29,737 nucleotides of DNA from JAAXTX01 sp035560715 (GCA_035560715.1 DATMYW010000068.1:1-29737), one strand, 5' to 3'; positions 1 through 8,955 are shown, numbered from the stretch's first letter. Numbers and translations are program-made. The notes: a model not told the origin generated them from the sequence alone.

Positions 1-1079
1 CCAAGAAATCTCTCATCGTCGGCATAGCCGTCGTCATCGCCATCGCGGGAGCGGTCGCGTTTCTGCGACGACCCGCCGCACCGACCGCGTCGACCGAAGT
101 GACTCATGCCGTCCAGGTCGGCGTTCGTTCCGCCTCAGACAGCCGATCGGCGACACTTGCGCTTTCTTTCCCGGGCACCGTTACCACGGAGGGTGTCGCG
201 ACCGTTTCTGCCGGCGCAGACGGTACCGTCGTTTCCTCGAGGATACAGCTCGGACAGAAGGTTGTCGTCGGAACCGAGCTTGCCCGTATCGATGACCCGT
301 CCGGCAGTGTCAGATCCGACTCCGGATTCCGAAACACGGCGATACGGGATGCGGAACTCGCCGTCGAACAGGCGGGCCTTTCGTACACGGACGCCAAGCG
401 AGTCGATCGGAACACCTCCTCAAACGCGTCTGAATTGTCTAAGAATCTCGCCAAGAAAAATCTCGAGATCGCGCAAGCGAATCTTTCCTCGTTGCTCGAC
501 CGTCACATCGTCAAGAGTCCTATCGCGGGTACCGTGACTGCCAGAAATATCGCGTTCGGAGATTCGGTAAAGGCCGGAGATGTCATCTTCGTCATCGAAA
601 ACGGTTCTTCTTCGCGGACCGTCACCTTCTTCGTCAGCGAATCCGAACGGGCACTTCTCGTTCCAGGATCGGCCATACGCATCCTGCGGACCCCGAACGA
701 TTCCCAACCGATTGCCGGAACTTTGAAACGGATCTCTTCGGCCGCCGATCCATCAAGCCGGCGTTTTCTCGCGGAAGCGACCGTGACCGATACGCATTCG
801 GTCCTGCCCGGCACATCCGTCTCTGTTTCCATCGACACGATACTGAACCAGTCCGGTTCGGGTCGTCTGTTCCTCCCGCTCTCGGCGGTCGCCATCGAAT
901 CATCGGGTTCTTCGTCGATCTTCATCACGGAAAACGGCATCGCGAAACGAGTGCCGGTCGAGATTGTCCGCATCGAAGGTGAAATCGCCGAGGTCTCGGC
1001 TGACGTCTCCGATACCGTCGATATCATCGTCGAGAACGCGAAACGGGTGAAGGACGGCGAGGCGGTCGCCAGCAAGTAG
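1..1079 (+). CDS. RND efflux membrane fusion protein (HlyD/AcrA family), 5' end outside window
   Basis: This is the periplasmic or extracytoplasmic adaptor of an RND pump. The reading frame is open from base 3, so the true start lies upstream. The first visible residues (KKSLIVGIAVVIAIAG...) form a membrane anchor, and the GTG at 99 is internal. After the anchor come a split lipoyl/barrel-sandwich domain (AGADGTVVSSRIQLGQKVVVG and, about 120 residues later, IVKSPIAGTVTARNIAFGDSVKAGD), an intervening alpha-helical hairpin, then a beta-barrel and a membrane-proximal domain (FLPLSAVAIES...SSIFITENG). This order is standard for the family. The RND permease follows 143 bases downstream on the same strand, as is usual for MFP-RND pairs. 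The substrate cannot be read from the sequence. Confidence 0.9.
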   Translation, partial: KKSLIVGIAVVIAIAGAVAFLRRPAAPTASTEVTHAVQVGVRSASDSRSATLALSFPGTVTTEGVATVSAGADGTVVSSRIQLGQKVVVGTELARIDDPSGSVRSDSGFRNTAIRDAELAVEQAGLSYTDAKRVDRNTSSNASELSKNLAKKNLEIAQANLSSLLDRHIVKSPIAGTVTARNIAFGDSVKAGDVIFVIENGSSSRTVTFFVSESERALLVPGSAIRILRTPNDSQPIAGTLKRISSAADPSSRRFLAEATVTDTHSVLPGTSVSVSIDTILNQSGSGRLFLPLSAVAIESSGSSSIFITENGIAKRVPVEIVRIEGEIAEVSADVSDTVDIIVENAKRVKDGEAVASK

Positions 1080-1222
1080 TAGGTAGGAAGTAGCAGTCTC
1101 TTACTACGCCATTCCCTTCCCTGTCTACGGACTACGTACTCTGTCTTCACTTGGTTCACGATTCCGTTTCAAAATTCAAAATTCTTAATTCGAAATTCTT
1201 CTCTCCTTTATACACATCCCCT
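1080..1222. repeat. Low-complexity intergenic spacer between adaptor and pump
   Basis: This spacer separates two genes that normally abut. It starts with GTAG/GAAG-rich units (tagtaggtaggaagtag), continues with a CT/TAC-rich stretch, and ends with tandem variants of TTCAAAATTC (ttcaaaattcaaaattctt, then aattcgaaattcttc). It is much AT-richer than its flanks. No Shine-Dalgarno sequence precedes the pump ATG at 1223. It looks like a decayed short repeat of the kind scattered between genes in many small genomes. Confidence 0.55.
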
Positions 1223-4200
1223 ATGCCCGACGAAGACTTCAAAACACTCGCAGAGCCAACAGTAACCTCCTCCGACTCCGGCTACCTTTCGAAGCTTACC
1301 TTCGATCCGGAACTTCGCAAGGGATTCCTGAACTTTTTCGTCACGCATACGCGGGTCATCCTCCTCATGATCGCCCTCATTTCGGGCTGGGGCATCTATT
1401 CGTTCATCAAGCTTCCGCGCGAGTCGAACCCGGAGGTAAAGATACCGATCGCCGTCGTCATAACGCCCTATCCGGGCGCCTCCCCGGGCGACGTCGAGGA
1501 ACTGGTCACCAAAAAGATCGAGACCGAGATAGGCGCGCTCAAAGGCGTCAGCAAACTCACTTCGCGTTCCGAGAACTCGCTGTCCGCGGTCACGGTCGAA
1601 TTCGACGCGAAGGAAGACCTGGCGGCGGCGATCCGGAGCGTCCGCGACGCCGTCGAAAGCGTGAAGACCAGCCTCCCGGAAGAGGCGAACGATCCGAATG
1701 TCAGGGAAATCTCCATGGACGACCGGCCCATCTTCACCGTGGCCCTGACCGGCCCTTACGACGGATTCGTTCTCCGCAAAAGCGCCGACGACCTCTCGGA
1801 TACGCTCGAGAAGATTCCGGGCGTGCGCGAAGTATCCGTCTCCGGCGGCGATACGCGCGAATTCTCGGTCGCATACGATCCGGACCGGCTCGCAGCGCTC
1901 GGTATTTCGGTCGATACCGCGAACCGGGCCGTCGCGGCGGCGAATGTCGCCATCCCATCCGGTAACTTCGACGGGTCCGTCTTCGCCTACCCCATACGGA
2001 CTGACGGACGGTTGTTCACCGCGCAATCGCTTCGCGACATCCCGGTCGGCACGACGAAGGCGGGTGCCACCATCCGGCTTTCCGATCTGGCAAAGGTGGA
2101 GGAAACGGCGATCGAACGCTCCGGTCTCTCGCGGCTCTCCATAAACGGCTCCGCTCCCGAGGACGCCGTCACGATCAATCTCGTGAAAAAGACCGGCGGA
2201 TCGATCATCGATATATCCGACACGGCCCAAGACACCGTACGCAAGGCGTCCGCGACCTACCCTTCCGGCATCCGTTCGGAAATCATGCTCGACTACGCGA
2301 AATACATCCGCACCGACTTCGACCACCTGAAACGGGATTTCCTCATAACGCTCGCACTCGTCATGGTGACGCTGTTCCTCATCGTCGGACTCAAGGAGGC
2401 GATCATCGCGGGACTCGCGATCCCCTTGGTATTCTTCTCGACCTTCGGCGTCATGCTGCTTGCCGGCACATCACTCAACTTCCTCTCGCTGTTCTCCCTC
2501 CTCCTTTCATTGGGCCTCCTCGTCGACGATGCCATCGTCGTCGTCTCCGCGACCAAACAATACCTGCGAACGGGCAAGTTCACGCCGGAAGAGGCCGTCC
2601 TTTTGGTGCTCCGTGATTTCAAAGTCGTCCTTCTCTCGACAACGCTGGCCACGACCTTCGCATTCCTGCCGCTCCTTCTGTCGACCGGCATCATGGGCGA
2701 ATACATCAAGTCTATCCCGATCACCGTATCGGTGACGCTGGTTTCGTCGCTTATCATCGCGCTCACGATCAATCATCCGCTCGCCGCAGCGCTCGAACGC
2801 ATACGCCTCACGCGCGGGTACTTCTGGGCGATGCTGCTTCCCCTGTTCGGATTGACGGTTTTCTCGCTCGTTTCCCTCCATGGAATTCCCGGATTCGCGG
2901 TTTCCGCGCTCGCCGGTTCCGCCACCTTCGCGCTCGGATTCTGGCGATGGAAAGGCGGCGGGAAAATGACACTGCTCCGAAACGAAGAAAAAGTCGAGCA
3001 CGAACGGAAAGACGCCATGGCGATCCGAAGAAAGCTGCTGAGCCAGGGATCCGATCACGAGGGATTTCTCTCCCGACTCATTCACGGAATCATCCATTTC
3101 GATGCCGCCATCCCGGTTTACGAAAAGGCGCTCCGATTCATTCTCGCATCCCGAAAGCGCCGGGTTCTCTCGGTCATTTTCGCCGTCTCGCTCCTCGTCC
3201 TCTCGGCGCTCCTCCCCGTAACCGGCATCGTGAAGTCCGAGTTCTTCCCGGCCTCCGACGAAGAGACGATCACACTCACGGTCAAAGGACCGATCGGACT
3301 CACCCTGGGCCGGACCGACGACATCGTCAAACGGGTCGAGGAAAATCTCAGAAATTACAAGGAGATAAAGAGTTTCTCTTCGGTTATCGGTTCCGACAGC
3401 GCCAGTAACGAGGCGACGATCGATATTCAGCTCGTCCCGACCGAGGACCGGGACATCCCCTCGTACGACCTCGCGACCGAGATACGGAACGGGCTTTCGG
3501 ATATCGACACGGCGGATATCGCGGTCGAGTCACTCCGTGGAGGCCCGCCATCCGGCTCCGCGTTCGAAGCGCGCGTTTCGGGTGACGACCTCGCCGAACT
3601 CTCCCGCATCGCGGCGCGGCTCAAGACCATACTCGCGGATATCCCGGGCACGACCGCCGAAGAGATCTCACTCAAGGAGGCGCCCGCGGAATTCACCTTC
3701 GCGCTCGACCACGCGCGGCTCGAAGCCGCGGGACTGAGCGCGGCCCAGGTCGGAAGCGTGCTTCGCATGGCCGTTTCGGGAACCAAGATATCGACCGTCC
3801 TCCAGAACGGGGACGAGACCGACATCGTCGCGCGGTTCGACGCCGAATCGATCCCGACTTTGGGCTCGCTCCAGAACCTGCAGATCGTCTCGGCGTCCGG
3901 AACGCCGGTCTTCCTCAAGGACGTGGCGAAAATCGAGTTGCGACCGTCGGTGAACGCCGTCGAACACAAGGACCAGAAGCGCACCGTCACCCTCTCGTCC
4001 GATGTCGAGGGTACCGCCAATCCGCAGGAAATCCTGAAGGAATTCGAGAAGCGACTCGCCGCGTCCGATCCGCTCCCCGCCGGATATTCGATCTCCTACG
4101 GGGGTGAGAACGAGCAGAACACCGAATCCGTGCAGTCGATCCTGCGCGCGATGGTGATCGCCGCGGTTCTCATCCTCGCGACCTTGGTCATCCAGTTCAA

Positions 4201-4639
4201 TTCTTTCCGAAGCGCTTTCATCGTCCTCATCACGCTCCCCTTGGCGCTGATCGGCGTCTTCCCGGGACTCGCGATCATCGGGATCCCGCTCTCGTTTCCG
4301 GGACTCATCGGCATCCTTGCGCTCTTCGGCATCGTCGTAAAGAACGCGATCATCCTCGTCGACAAGATCAAGCTCAACGAGCGGAGCGGCATCCCCTTCG
4401 GCGAGGCGATCGTCGACGCCGGCAAGTCCAGGCTCGAGGCGATCTTCATCACCTCTATCTGTACCATCTTCGGCATCATTCCGATCACGCTCTCCGACGC
4501 GACGTGGCGCGCGCTCGGTTCCGTCATCATCTTCGGGCTCGTACTTTCGTCCTTCCTGACACTCTTCATCGTCCCCCTGCTCTACTTCATGCTCGCCCCG
4601 CGCCACGAGCGCGAGTCCGTCGAATCAACTACCCCGTAG
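1223..4639 (+). CDS. RND family efflux permease
   Basis: Proton-driven inner-membrane transporter of the AcrB/HAE1 type, 1138 residues from the ATG at 1223. A TTG at 1151 is in frame, but translation from it would begin with the low-complexity spacer, so the ATG is preferred. Conserved proton-relay residues are present: the Asp pair in TM4 (GLLVDDAIVVV) and the Lys in TM10 (GIVVKNAIILVD). Two large extracytoplasmic loops follow TM1 and TM7, as expected. The C-terminal set TM8-TM12 is intact and ends ALGSVIIFGLVLSSFLTLFI. One oddity: between TM6 (ends NHPLAAAL) and TM7 (RVLSVIFAVSLLVLSALL) lie two additional hydrophobic stretches plus a charged linker, beyond the usual twelve helices. No TolC-like gene is visible. 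The stop codon lies inside a palindromic repeat. Confidence 0.93.
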   Translation: MPDEDFKTLAEPTVTSSDSGYLSKLTFDPELRKGFLNFFVTHTRVILLMIALISGWGIYSFIKLPRESNPEVKIPIAVVITPYPGASPGDVEELVTKKIETEIGALKGVSKLTSRSENSLSAVTVEFDAKEDLAAAIRSVRDAVESVKTSLPEEANDPNVREISMDDRPIFTVALTGPYDGFVLRKSADDLSDTLEKIPGVREVSVSGGDTREFSVAYDPDRLAALGISVDTANRAVAAANVAIPSGNFDGSVFAYPIRTDGRLFTAQSLRDIPVGTTKAGATIRLSDLAKVEETAIERSGLSRLSINGSAPEDAVTINLVKKTGGSIIDISDTAQDTVRKASATYPSGIRSEIMLDYAKYIRTDFDHLKRDFLITLALVMVTLFLIVGLKEAIIAGLAIPLVFFSTFGVMLLAGTSLNFLSLFSLLLSLGLLVDDAIVVVSATKQYLRTGKFTPEEAVLLVLRDFKVVLLSTTLATTFAFLPLLLSTGIMGEYIKSIPITVSVTLVSSLIIALTINHPLAAALERIRLTRGYFWAMLLPLFGLTVFSLVSLHGIPGFAVSALAGSATFALGFWRWKGGGKMTLLRNEEKVEHERKDAMAIRRKLLSQGSDHEGFLSRLIHGIIHFDAAIPVYEKALRFILASRKRRVLSVIFAVSLLVLSALLPVTGIVKSEFFPASDEETITLTVKGPIGLTLGRTDDIVKRVEENLRNYKEIKSFSSVIGSDSASNEATIDIQLVPTEDRDIPSYDLATEIRNGLSDIDTADIAVESLRGGPPSGSAFEARVSGDDLAELSRIAARLKTILADIPGTTAEEISLKEAPAEFTFALDHARLEAAGLSAAQVGSVLRMAVSGTKISTVLQNGDETDIVARFDAESIPTLGSLQNLQIVSASGTPVFLKDVAKIELRPSVNAVEHKDQKRTVTLSSDVEGTANPQEILKEFEKRLAASDPLPAGYSISYGGENEQNTESVQSILRAMVIAAVLILATLVIQFNSFRSAFIVLITLPLALIGVFPGLAIIGIPLSFPGLIGILALFGIVVKNAIILVDKIKLNERSGIPFGEAIVDAGKSRLEAIFITSICTIFGIIPITLSDATWRALGSVIIFGLVLSSFLTLFIVPLLYFMLAPRHERESVESTTP

Positions 4640-4742
4640 CAGAGCTACTGGGTATCCATCACCGCCTTAGTCTGTCATCCCGGCTTGACCCGGGATCCAG
4701 TCGCCTTCACGGCGACATATCCGCAGCAGAGCTGCGGGGTAT
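4630..4742. repeat. Cluster of palindromic intergenic repeats
   Basis: Four small inverted repeats lie in a row. Two are variants of the same unit, with core GTAGCAGAGCTAC at 4630-4654 and GCAGCAGAGCTGC at 4718-4742; both are framed by TA(C/T)CC...GGGTA and share the centre CAGAG. Between them are TCCCGG-cttgac-CCGGGA (4677-4694) and TCGCC-ttcac-GGCGA (4701-4715). The TGTCATCCCGGCTTGACCCG stretch resembles the widely scattered bacterial intergenic palindromes of that form. The first unit overlaps the RND stop codon. Confidence 0.75.
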
Positions 4743-4785
4743 TGACCCTAATAGAGAATAAAGCGAAGGGTCGGCCCGCAAACGA

Positions 4786-4817
4786 AAAATCACCCGACTA
4801 GTTAGGGTGTTTTTTTC
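4786..4817 (+). terminator. Rho-independent terminator after RND operon
   Basis: Stem CACCC/GGGTG (4791-4795 with 4805-4809) is followed directly by a run of seven T from 4810. It closes the efflux operon just before the ppnP promoter. Confidence 0.75.
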
Positions 4818-4848
4818 ACGATTCATCCTTGTACATCCCCGTTTGCTC

Positions 4849-4877
4849 TTGACAATTCAGCCGTATTCCCCTATCAT
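4849..4877 (+). promoter_or_regulatory. Sigma-70-type promoter of ppnP
   Basis: A perfect -35 TTGACA (4849-4854), a 17-base spacer and a -10 TATCAT (4872-4877) lie about 50 bases upstream of the ppnP start. The RBS AAGGAG is at 4921-4926, six bases before the ATG. Confidence 0.85.
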
Positions 4878-4932
4878 CCGATGGTATTTTCAGAATCTCA
4901 GCATCCATTAACAAAACCAGAAGGAGCGCTCT

Positions 4933-5247
4933 ATGAGCGGACAACAAAAATACGGCATAAAGCCGAACATGTATTTCGACGGTCGGTTACAGAGTTACCG
5001 CTACCGGAATGAAGAAACCGGGCAGGACGAGTCCGTCGGCGTCGCGACCCCGTTCGCATACGACTTCAAAATCGCAAGGGAACGAGAAGTCATGACCGTC
5101 ACCAGCGGAATAATCGAGGCGCATGACTCGTTACATTCGCCAGATCACGATCCGACGTTCATCTTCGAGAAAGGTGAGCGGATCAAATTTTGCTGTTCGG
5201 TGACATCGTCCTATCTCTGCGTGTTCGGTGAACCGATGGCCGAGTAA
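4933..5247 (+). CDS. ppnP: Pyrimidine/purine nucleoside phosphorylase PpnP (DUF1255)
   Basis: Small cupin-fold enzyme that phosphorolyses nucleosides to base plus ribose-1-phosphate (nucleoside salvage). The 104-residue protein keeps the family landmarks in order: N-x-YF-x-G near the N-terminus (NMYFDGRLQSY), ESVGVATPFAYDFK, EVMTVTSGIIEA, a G-x-x-F/I strand (FEKGERIKF) and the C-terminal SSYLCVF. E. coli YaiE/PpnP, about 94 residues, has the same pattern. The gene is monocistronic: it has its own promoter and RBS and a bidirectional terminator that it shares with the convergent beta-propeller gene. The AAGGAG six bases before the ATG supports the start. Confidence 0.88.
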   Translation: MSGQQKYGIKPNMYFDGRLQSYRYRNEETGQDESVGVATPFAYDFKIAREREVMTVTSGIIEAHDSLHSPDHDPTFIFEKGERIKFCCSVTSSYLCVFGEPMAE

Positions 5248-5261
5248 CCGCGAATTTTTTT

Positions 5262-5305
5262 AAAAAAAAGCACCTGGTGTTGAACATCCGGTGCTTTTCG
5301 TTTTT
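5262..5305. terminator. Bidirectional terminator between convergent genes
   Basis: A long stem (GCACCTGGTGT with ACATCCGGTGC, 5270-5294, one mismatch) is flanked by an A run on the left and a T-rich tract on the right. It can therefore end ppnP on plus and the beta-propeller gene on minus. Confidence 0.85.
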
Positions 5306-5319
5306 CGGAATCGTTATTT

Positions 5320-7428
5320 TTATCGAGCGATATCCGTCTCTCCTTTCTTTTCCCAGGTGTTCTCGTCGAGGGAGACGATCGCCGAGTCGCCGACCACGAA
5401 GAGCGTGTCACCGACATAGGCCGCGCGGCGGATATCCGTCCCAGACACTGCCTTCCGCAGCGAGAGCGTATTGCCATCATACGAGACGATATACCCGCCC
5501 TGGCTCCCTGGCAGGAAGAACACCTTGTGCGCCGTGTCGGCAAGGAACGCACGGCGATCGTCCGTCGCTTCCGACCAATACTCGTCAAGCAGATACTTCG
5601 AGATTTCCCGGGGATTCGCCGGATCGGAAACGTCGAAGAGCGAGAGTTTCACCTTGCTCTCCTCCCGCCCGACACCGAGAACGATATGCGGACCCAACGG
5701 ATGCAGGTACGAGGAATACCCCGGGATCTTCAGTTCTCCGGTCTTTTTCGGATGTTCCGGATCGGAAAGATCCAGGACATAGAAGGGATCCGTTTCCTTG
5801 AAGGTCACCAGATACCCGCGATCGCCGATGAACCGCGCCGAGTAGATGCGCTCTCCCTGACCAAGACCGAGGAGCTCGCCTTGCTTCCGCAGGTTCCTGT
5901 CGAGTACGTACACATCGTTCTCGCTCTGGATACCGTTGGTCGATATGCCCGAAAAATAGAACTCGCCCCGTCCACCGACGGTCGTCGCGATTCGGAGATT
6001 CCCGTCGGATTCATCGAGGGAAAAATCGTTCAGCGGAATCCCCGCCACGGCGCCGGTCGCGTCCACTTCCAGACCGGCGAGCGAAATCTTCACGATACCG
6101 GTCGATCCGAGCTCGCGCAGGTGCTTCTTCCCGAAATCCGACATGCGGTTCGTCACCTCGTTCTGCAGCCGAAGCTGTTCGTCCTGACTTTTCCCGAGGT
6201 ACTCGTTCCCGATAAGACGGGACAGTTCCGCGAGTTTCGCATCGATGCCGATATCATACCCCGCCAATTTCTCGAGCCGATCAAGGAAACCGATCGAGAA
6301 CAGGCCGGCGCCATTCTCTCGGAAAAATCCGAGAAGAAGTTCAACCGGATCGGCAGGCTTCGGATAGGTCACATAAAGGGACTTGTCACCCATATACACG
6401 ACCGACTGCCCCGAAGAACCGACGAAGGAGACCTTGTCCCCGACCGTTCCGCTTGTCGGATCGAGCACGAGCGCGGTGAAAATCGAATCCGCCGGCGACG
6501 GCATGGCCGGCCGGTAGATATCCGTACAGGCGATTTCCGGCATACCCTGACCGGCTCCGAACGGCCGGATCGGACACGGAAGCGATTCGTTCGTCCACGT
6601 CCGCTCGACCAGATACAGCCGGTTTCCGACCTTCCTCGCCTCAAGCAGCATACTGTCGTCCCCGATCGGAACGGCCCATCGCTCCTTCGGATTCTTCCGG
6701 TCGGATATGTCGTACCCGGTCACCGTCCTGCCGGACGATTCGAACAGCACAAGCGTGTCACCGTACAGAAGTGTCTCTCCCGTCTTTCCGATCGATCCGA
6801 GCAGGGAAACGTCACCGGATCCCGCCACCGCGAAAATATCCGTCTTCGATTCGGGCTGATACATCGGCGGAACGATGCCGATCATTTTTTCGGAAACGCC
6901 GGCACCCGCGGATCCCGACGATACCGTCGCGCCATCCGTCGCGGGCGCCATCATGGGAATCGGCTCCGGACCGCCTCGGTACAGATACCTCGCCTCACGC
7001 GAATAGTAGATATGGTTCCCGTCGGTCTTCACGATATCCGGTTCGTCCACGCCCTCCGTCCGGACGTTCGTCTCGGATACGCGGAGGGTCGTCCGTGTCA
7101 CCCCGGCGCCCGTCGCGTCCTTCGCGACGCTCGTAACCATGGGGGTCGCGAACGAAACCGTTTCCATCCCAGTACCAAAACCGCCGACGGACGCCCCGGC
7201 TCCGAGCGACTTCGCCTGGGCCAAATAGTTTCGAAACTCGGCCTCGGACGCGAACGTCCCGATACGTTCCATAGAACCGCTCCTGGACGTGGACGATCCG
7301 GACCAGGAACCCTGGCCGACGTCAGTCCCGAGCTGTCGTATCGCAGGAATCGACGCGAGAACGCCCGTAAACAAAAGTGTCAACGCCGCAAGCAGTCCCG
7401 TAACGGAGAGCAAATGTTTCCTGTCCAT
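5320..7428 (-). CDS. Secreted/membrane-anchored beta-propeller domain protein
   Basis: 702 residues. The N-terminus has a basic start (MDRKH) and a hydrophobic segment (about residues 6-26), which is a signal peptide or anchor. Residues 117-137 carry the hallmark of the secreted beta-propeller family (Pfam Beta_propel type): SETNVRTEGVDEPDIVKTDG. Repeated blade-like strands follow (for example EGESVRG-free repeats of the type 'D..VYV.D', GDRGYLVTFKETDPFYVLDL, PHIVLGVGREE, SLFDVSDPANP). The propeller is interrupted at about residues 365-450 by a helical stretch (LLGFFRENGAGLFSIGFLDRLEKLAG...). Proteins of this family are exported; their function is not established. A possible role in surface interaction is inference only. 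The gene is transcribed alone from an extended -10 promoter. Confidence 0.8.
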   Translation of the reverse strand: MDRKHLLSVTGLLAALTLLFTGVLASIPAIRQLGTDVGQGSWSGSSTSRSGSMERIGTFASEAEFRNYLAQAKSLGAGASVGGFGTGMETVSFATPMVTSVAKDATGAGVTRTTLRVSETNVRTEGVDEPDIVKTDGNHIYYSREARYLYRGGPEPIPMMAPATDGATVSSGSAGAGVSEKMIGIVPPMYQPESKTDIFAVAGSGDVSLLGSIGKTGETLLYGDTLVLFESSGRTVTGYDISDRKNPKERWAVPIGDDSMLLEARKVGNRLYLVERTWTNESLPCPIRPFGAGQGMPEIACTDIYRPAMPSPADSIFTALVLDPTSGTVGDKVSFVGSSGQSVVYMGDKSLYVTYPKPADPVELLLGFFRENGAGLFSIGFLDRLEKLAGYDIGIDAKLAELSRLIGNEYLGKSQDEQLRLQNEVTNRMSDFGKKHLRELGSTGIVKISLAGLEVDATGAVAGIPLNDFSLDESDGNLRIATTVGGRGEFYFSGISTNGIQSENDVYVLDRNLRKQGELLGLGQGERIYSARFIGDRGYLVTFKETDPFYVLDLSDPEHPKKTGELKIPGYSSYLHPLGPHIVLGVGREESKVKLSLFDVSDPANPREISKYLLDEYWSEATDDRRAFLADTAHKVFFLPGSQGGYIVSYDGNTLSLRKAVSGTDIRRAAYVGDTLFVVGDSAIVSLDENTWEKKGETDIAR

Positions 7429-7451
7429 AGGTGTGTGTTATGGTTACGTTC

Positions 7452-7460
7452 AGTATATCA
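7452..7460 (-). promoter_or_regulatory. Extended -10 promoter of the beta-propeller gene
   Basis: Reading the minus strand, TGATATACT is an extended -10 (TG-n-TATACT), 23 bases before the ATG at 7428. No good -35 is present at 17 bases, as is usual for extended -10 promoters. Confidence 0.5.
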
Positions 7461-7518
7461 CGTAACGGATTACCGCCGGAAAACAGTCAACTGGTATGTA
7501 ATCACCGAATCAGATAAT

Positions 7519-7550
7519 ACGAAAACGGCGACGCGTCACCGCATCGCCGT
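7519..7550 (-). terminator. Terminator of the DEAD-box helicase gene
   Basis: An 11-bp stem (ACGGCGATGCG with CGCGTCGCCGT, one G-T pair) is closed by a GTGA tetraloop and followed on minus by TTTTCGT. It lies 18 bases after the helicase stop codon. Confidence 0.75.
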
Positions 7551-7567
7551 CCGATATCGAAATCACC

Positions 7568-8881
7568 CTACCGTCTCCCGCGACCGAAGCTCCGCACGTT
7601 CGGTCGAGCGACGGCGCCGGAACCCTCCTCGATGAAGGTGAGCGCGTTCCCCATCTTCGTCCCGCGGCCGGTCCGTCCGATACGATGGATATAATCCTCG
7701 TAGTTTTCGGGAAGGTCGAAGTTGATGACATGCGACACGTCCGGAATATCGAGTCCGCGTGCCGCGACATCGGTCGCGACGAGCACCTGCAGCTCGTCCT
7801 GCGTGAAACGACGAAGCGCACGCTCGCGCTGTCCCTGCGACTTGTCGCCGTGGATCGCGTCCGCCCGGAATCCGCGTTTCACGAGCGCGTTCGCGAGATT
7901 CTCCGTGCTCCGTTTCGTCTTCCGGAAGACGAGTACTTTCTTGAAATCTTCCTTGAGCAGAAGATCGTGCAGTATCTCGACCTTCTGATCGTTGTCCTTC
8001 ACGGTGATGACGTTCTGTTCGACGTTCTCGGACGTCGCACGGCTCTTCACCTCGATGGTGATCGGATTCCTGAGAAACTTTTTCGCCAGCTCACCGATCT
8101 CGCGCGGCATGGTCGCCGAGAAGAACAGCGTCTGCCGGTCTTCCTTGAGCAATGCGAGCAGTTCCTTGATATCCTTCACGAACCCCATGTCGAGCATACG
8201 GTCAGCCTCGTCGAGAACGACGTTGTTGAACGGGGCGAGATCAAGCACTTTGCGCGAGACGAGATCCTTCAGGCGTCCCGGCGTACCTATGACGAATTCG
8301 GGATTCTTGGAGACCGCGGCGATCTGACGCGGAAATCCGGTCCCGCCGATGACGATGGCCGAACGCAGTCCGAGCCCCCGAGAGAAGTCGCGGAATTCCG
8401 ATTCGATCTGCAGCGCCAACTCGCGCGTCGGCGTGACGATAAGCGTGCGTTCGCCGCGCTTGCGGAACGCCTTGTCGATAAGCGGAAGCAGGAACGCGAC
8501 GGTCTTGCCCGTGCCCGTGTTCGCGATGCCGATGACGTCGCGTCCTTCGAGCGCGTGCGGGATGGCACCGTCTTGGATCGGCGTCGGGTTCACGTACCCC
8601 TTCGTGTAAACATTGCGTTTCAGACTGTCGTGCATCTTGAAATCCGCGAAGCGGTGCTTCGGGTCGAACGCCTCGACATCCGTGGTAAGGATGGCCTTCT
8701 TGACGAACCGGGTCACGTCGAGCAGACGCGAATCGACCGGCTGTTTCCGTCTCCCGCCACCGCTGCCTCCGCGACCGGCCGGACGACCGGCGCCGTACGG
8801 ACGACCCGATCCCGCCTTTGAAATAAGGCGTTTCTCAATACTCTTTCTCTGCATAACTGGTACTTCGGGGAATATCCCCAT
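7568..8881 (-). CDS. DEAD-box RNA helicase, RhlE-like
   Basis: ATP-dependent RNA helicase of superfamily 2, 437 residues, likely in ribosome assembly or RNA turnover. All core motifs are present: Q-motif region (YVNPTPIQ), Walker A (ANTGTGKT, about residue 120), PTRELA, GG and TPGR, DEAD (about 224), SAT (255), HGDKSQGQRE, VATDVAARGLD and HRIGRTGR. The N-terminal 60 residues are basic and Gly/Arg-rich, probably a disordered RNA-binding tail. The C-terminal extension is very short (ends RPNVRSFGRGRR). Two starts are possible: ATG at 8881 or ATG at 8854 (MQRKSIEKRL). Neither has a clear Shine-Dalgarno. A good promoter lies about 70 bases upstream. Confidence 0.95.
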   Translation of the reverse strand: MGIFPEVPVMQRKSIEKRLISKAGSGRPYGAGRPAGRGGSGGGRRKQPVDSRLLDVTRFVKKAILTTDVEAFDPKHRFADFKMHDSLKRNVYTKGYVNPTPIQDGAIPHALEGRDVIGIANTGTGKTVAFLLPLIDKAFRKRGERTLIVTPTRELALQIESEFRDFSRGLGLRSAIVIGGTGFPRQIAAVSKNPEFVIGTPGRLKDLVSRKVLDLAPFNNVVLDEADRMLDMGFVKDIKELLALLKEDRQTLFFSATMPREIGELAKKFLRNPITIEVKSRATSENVEQNVITVKDNDQKVEILHDLLLKEDFKKVLVFRKTKRSTENLANALVKRGFRADAIHGDKSQGQRERALRRFTQDELQVLVATDVAARGLDIPDVSHVINFDLPENYEDYIHRIGRTGRGTKMGNALTFIEEGSGAVARPNVRSFGRGRR

Positions 8882-8955
8882 GATTTAATCGGCGTCATAA
8901 TGACACCGTCATCACCCCGAATACCTTTATATAAGCCTCGAAGCGATAGAAATTA

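Noticed and set aside
4630..4742. Possible CRISPR or tRNA-like structure in the palindrome cluster
   Set aside because: Only two related units, no regular spacers, no cloverleaf, and the hairpins are simple inverted repeats.
5527..7635. Long 702-codon plus-strand open frame opposite the beta-propeller gene
   Set aside because: It is an Arg/His-rich antisense shadow with no domain pattern, while the minus strand has the family hallmark, a signal peptide and a promoter.
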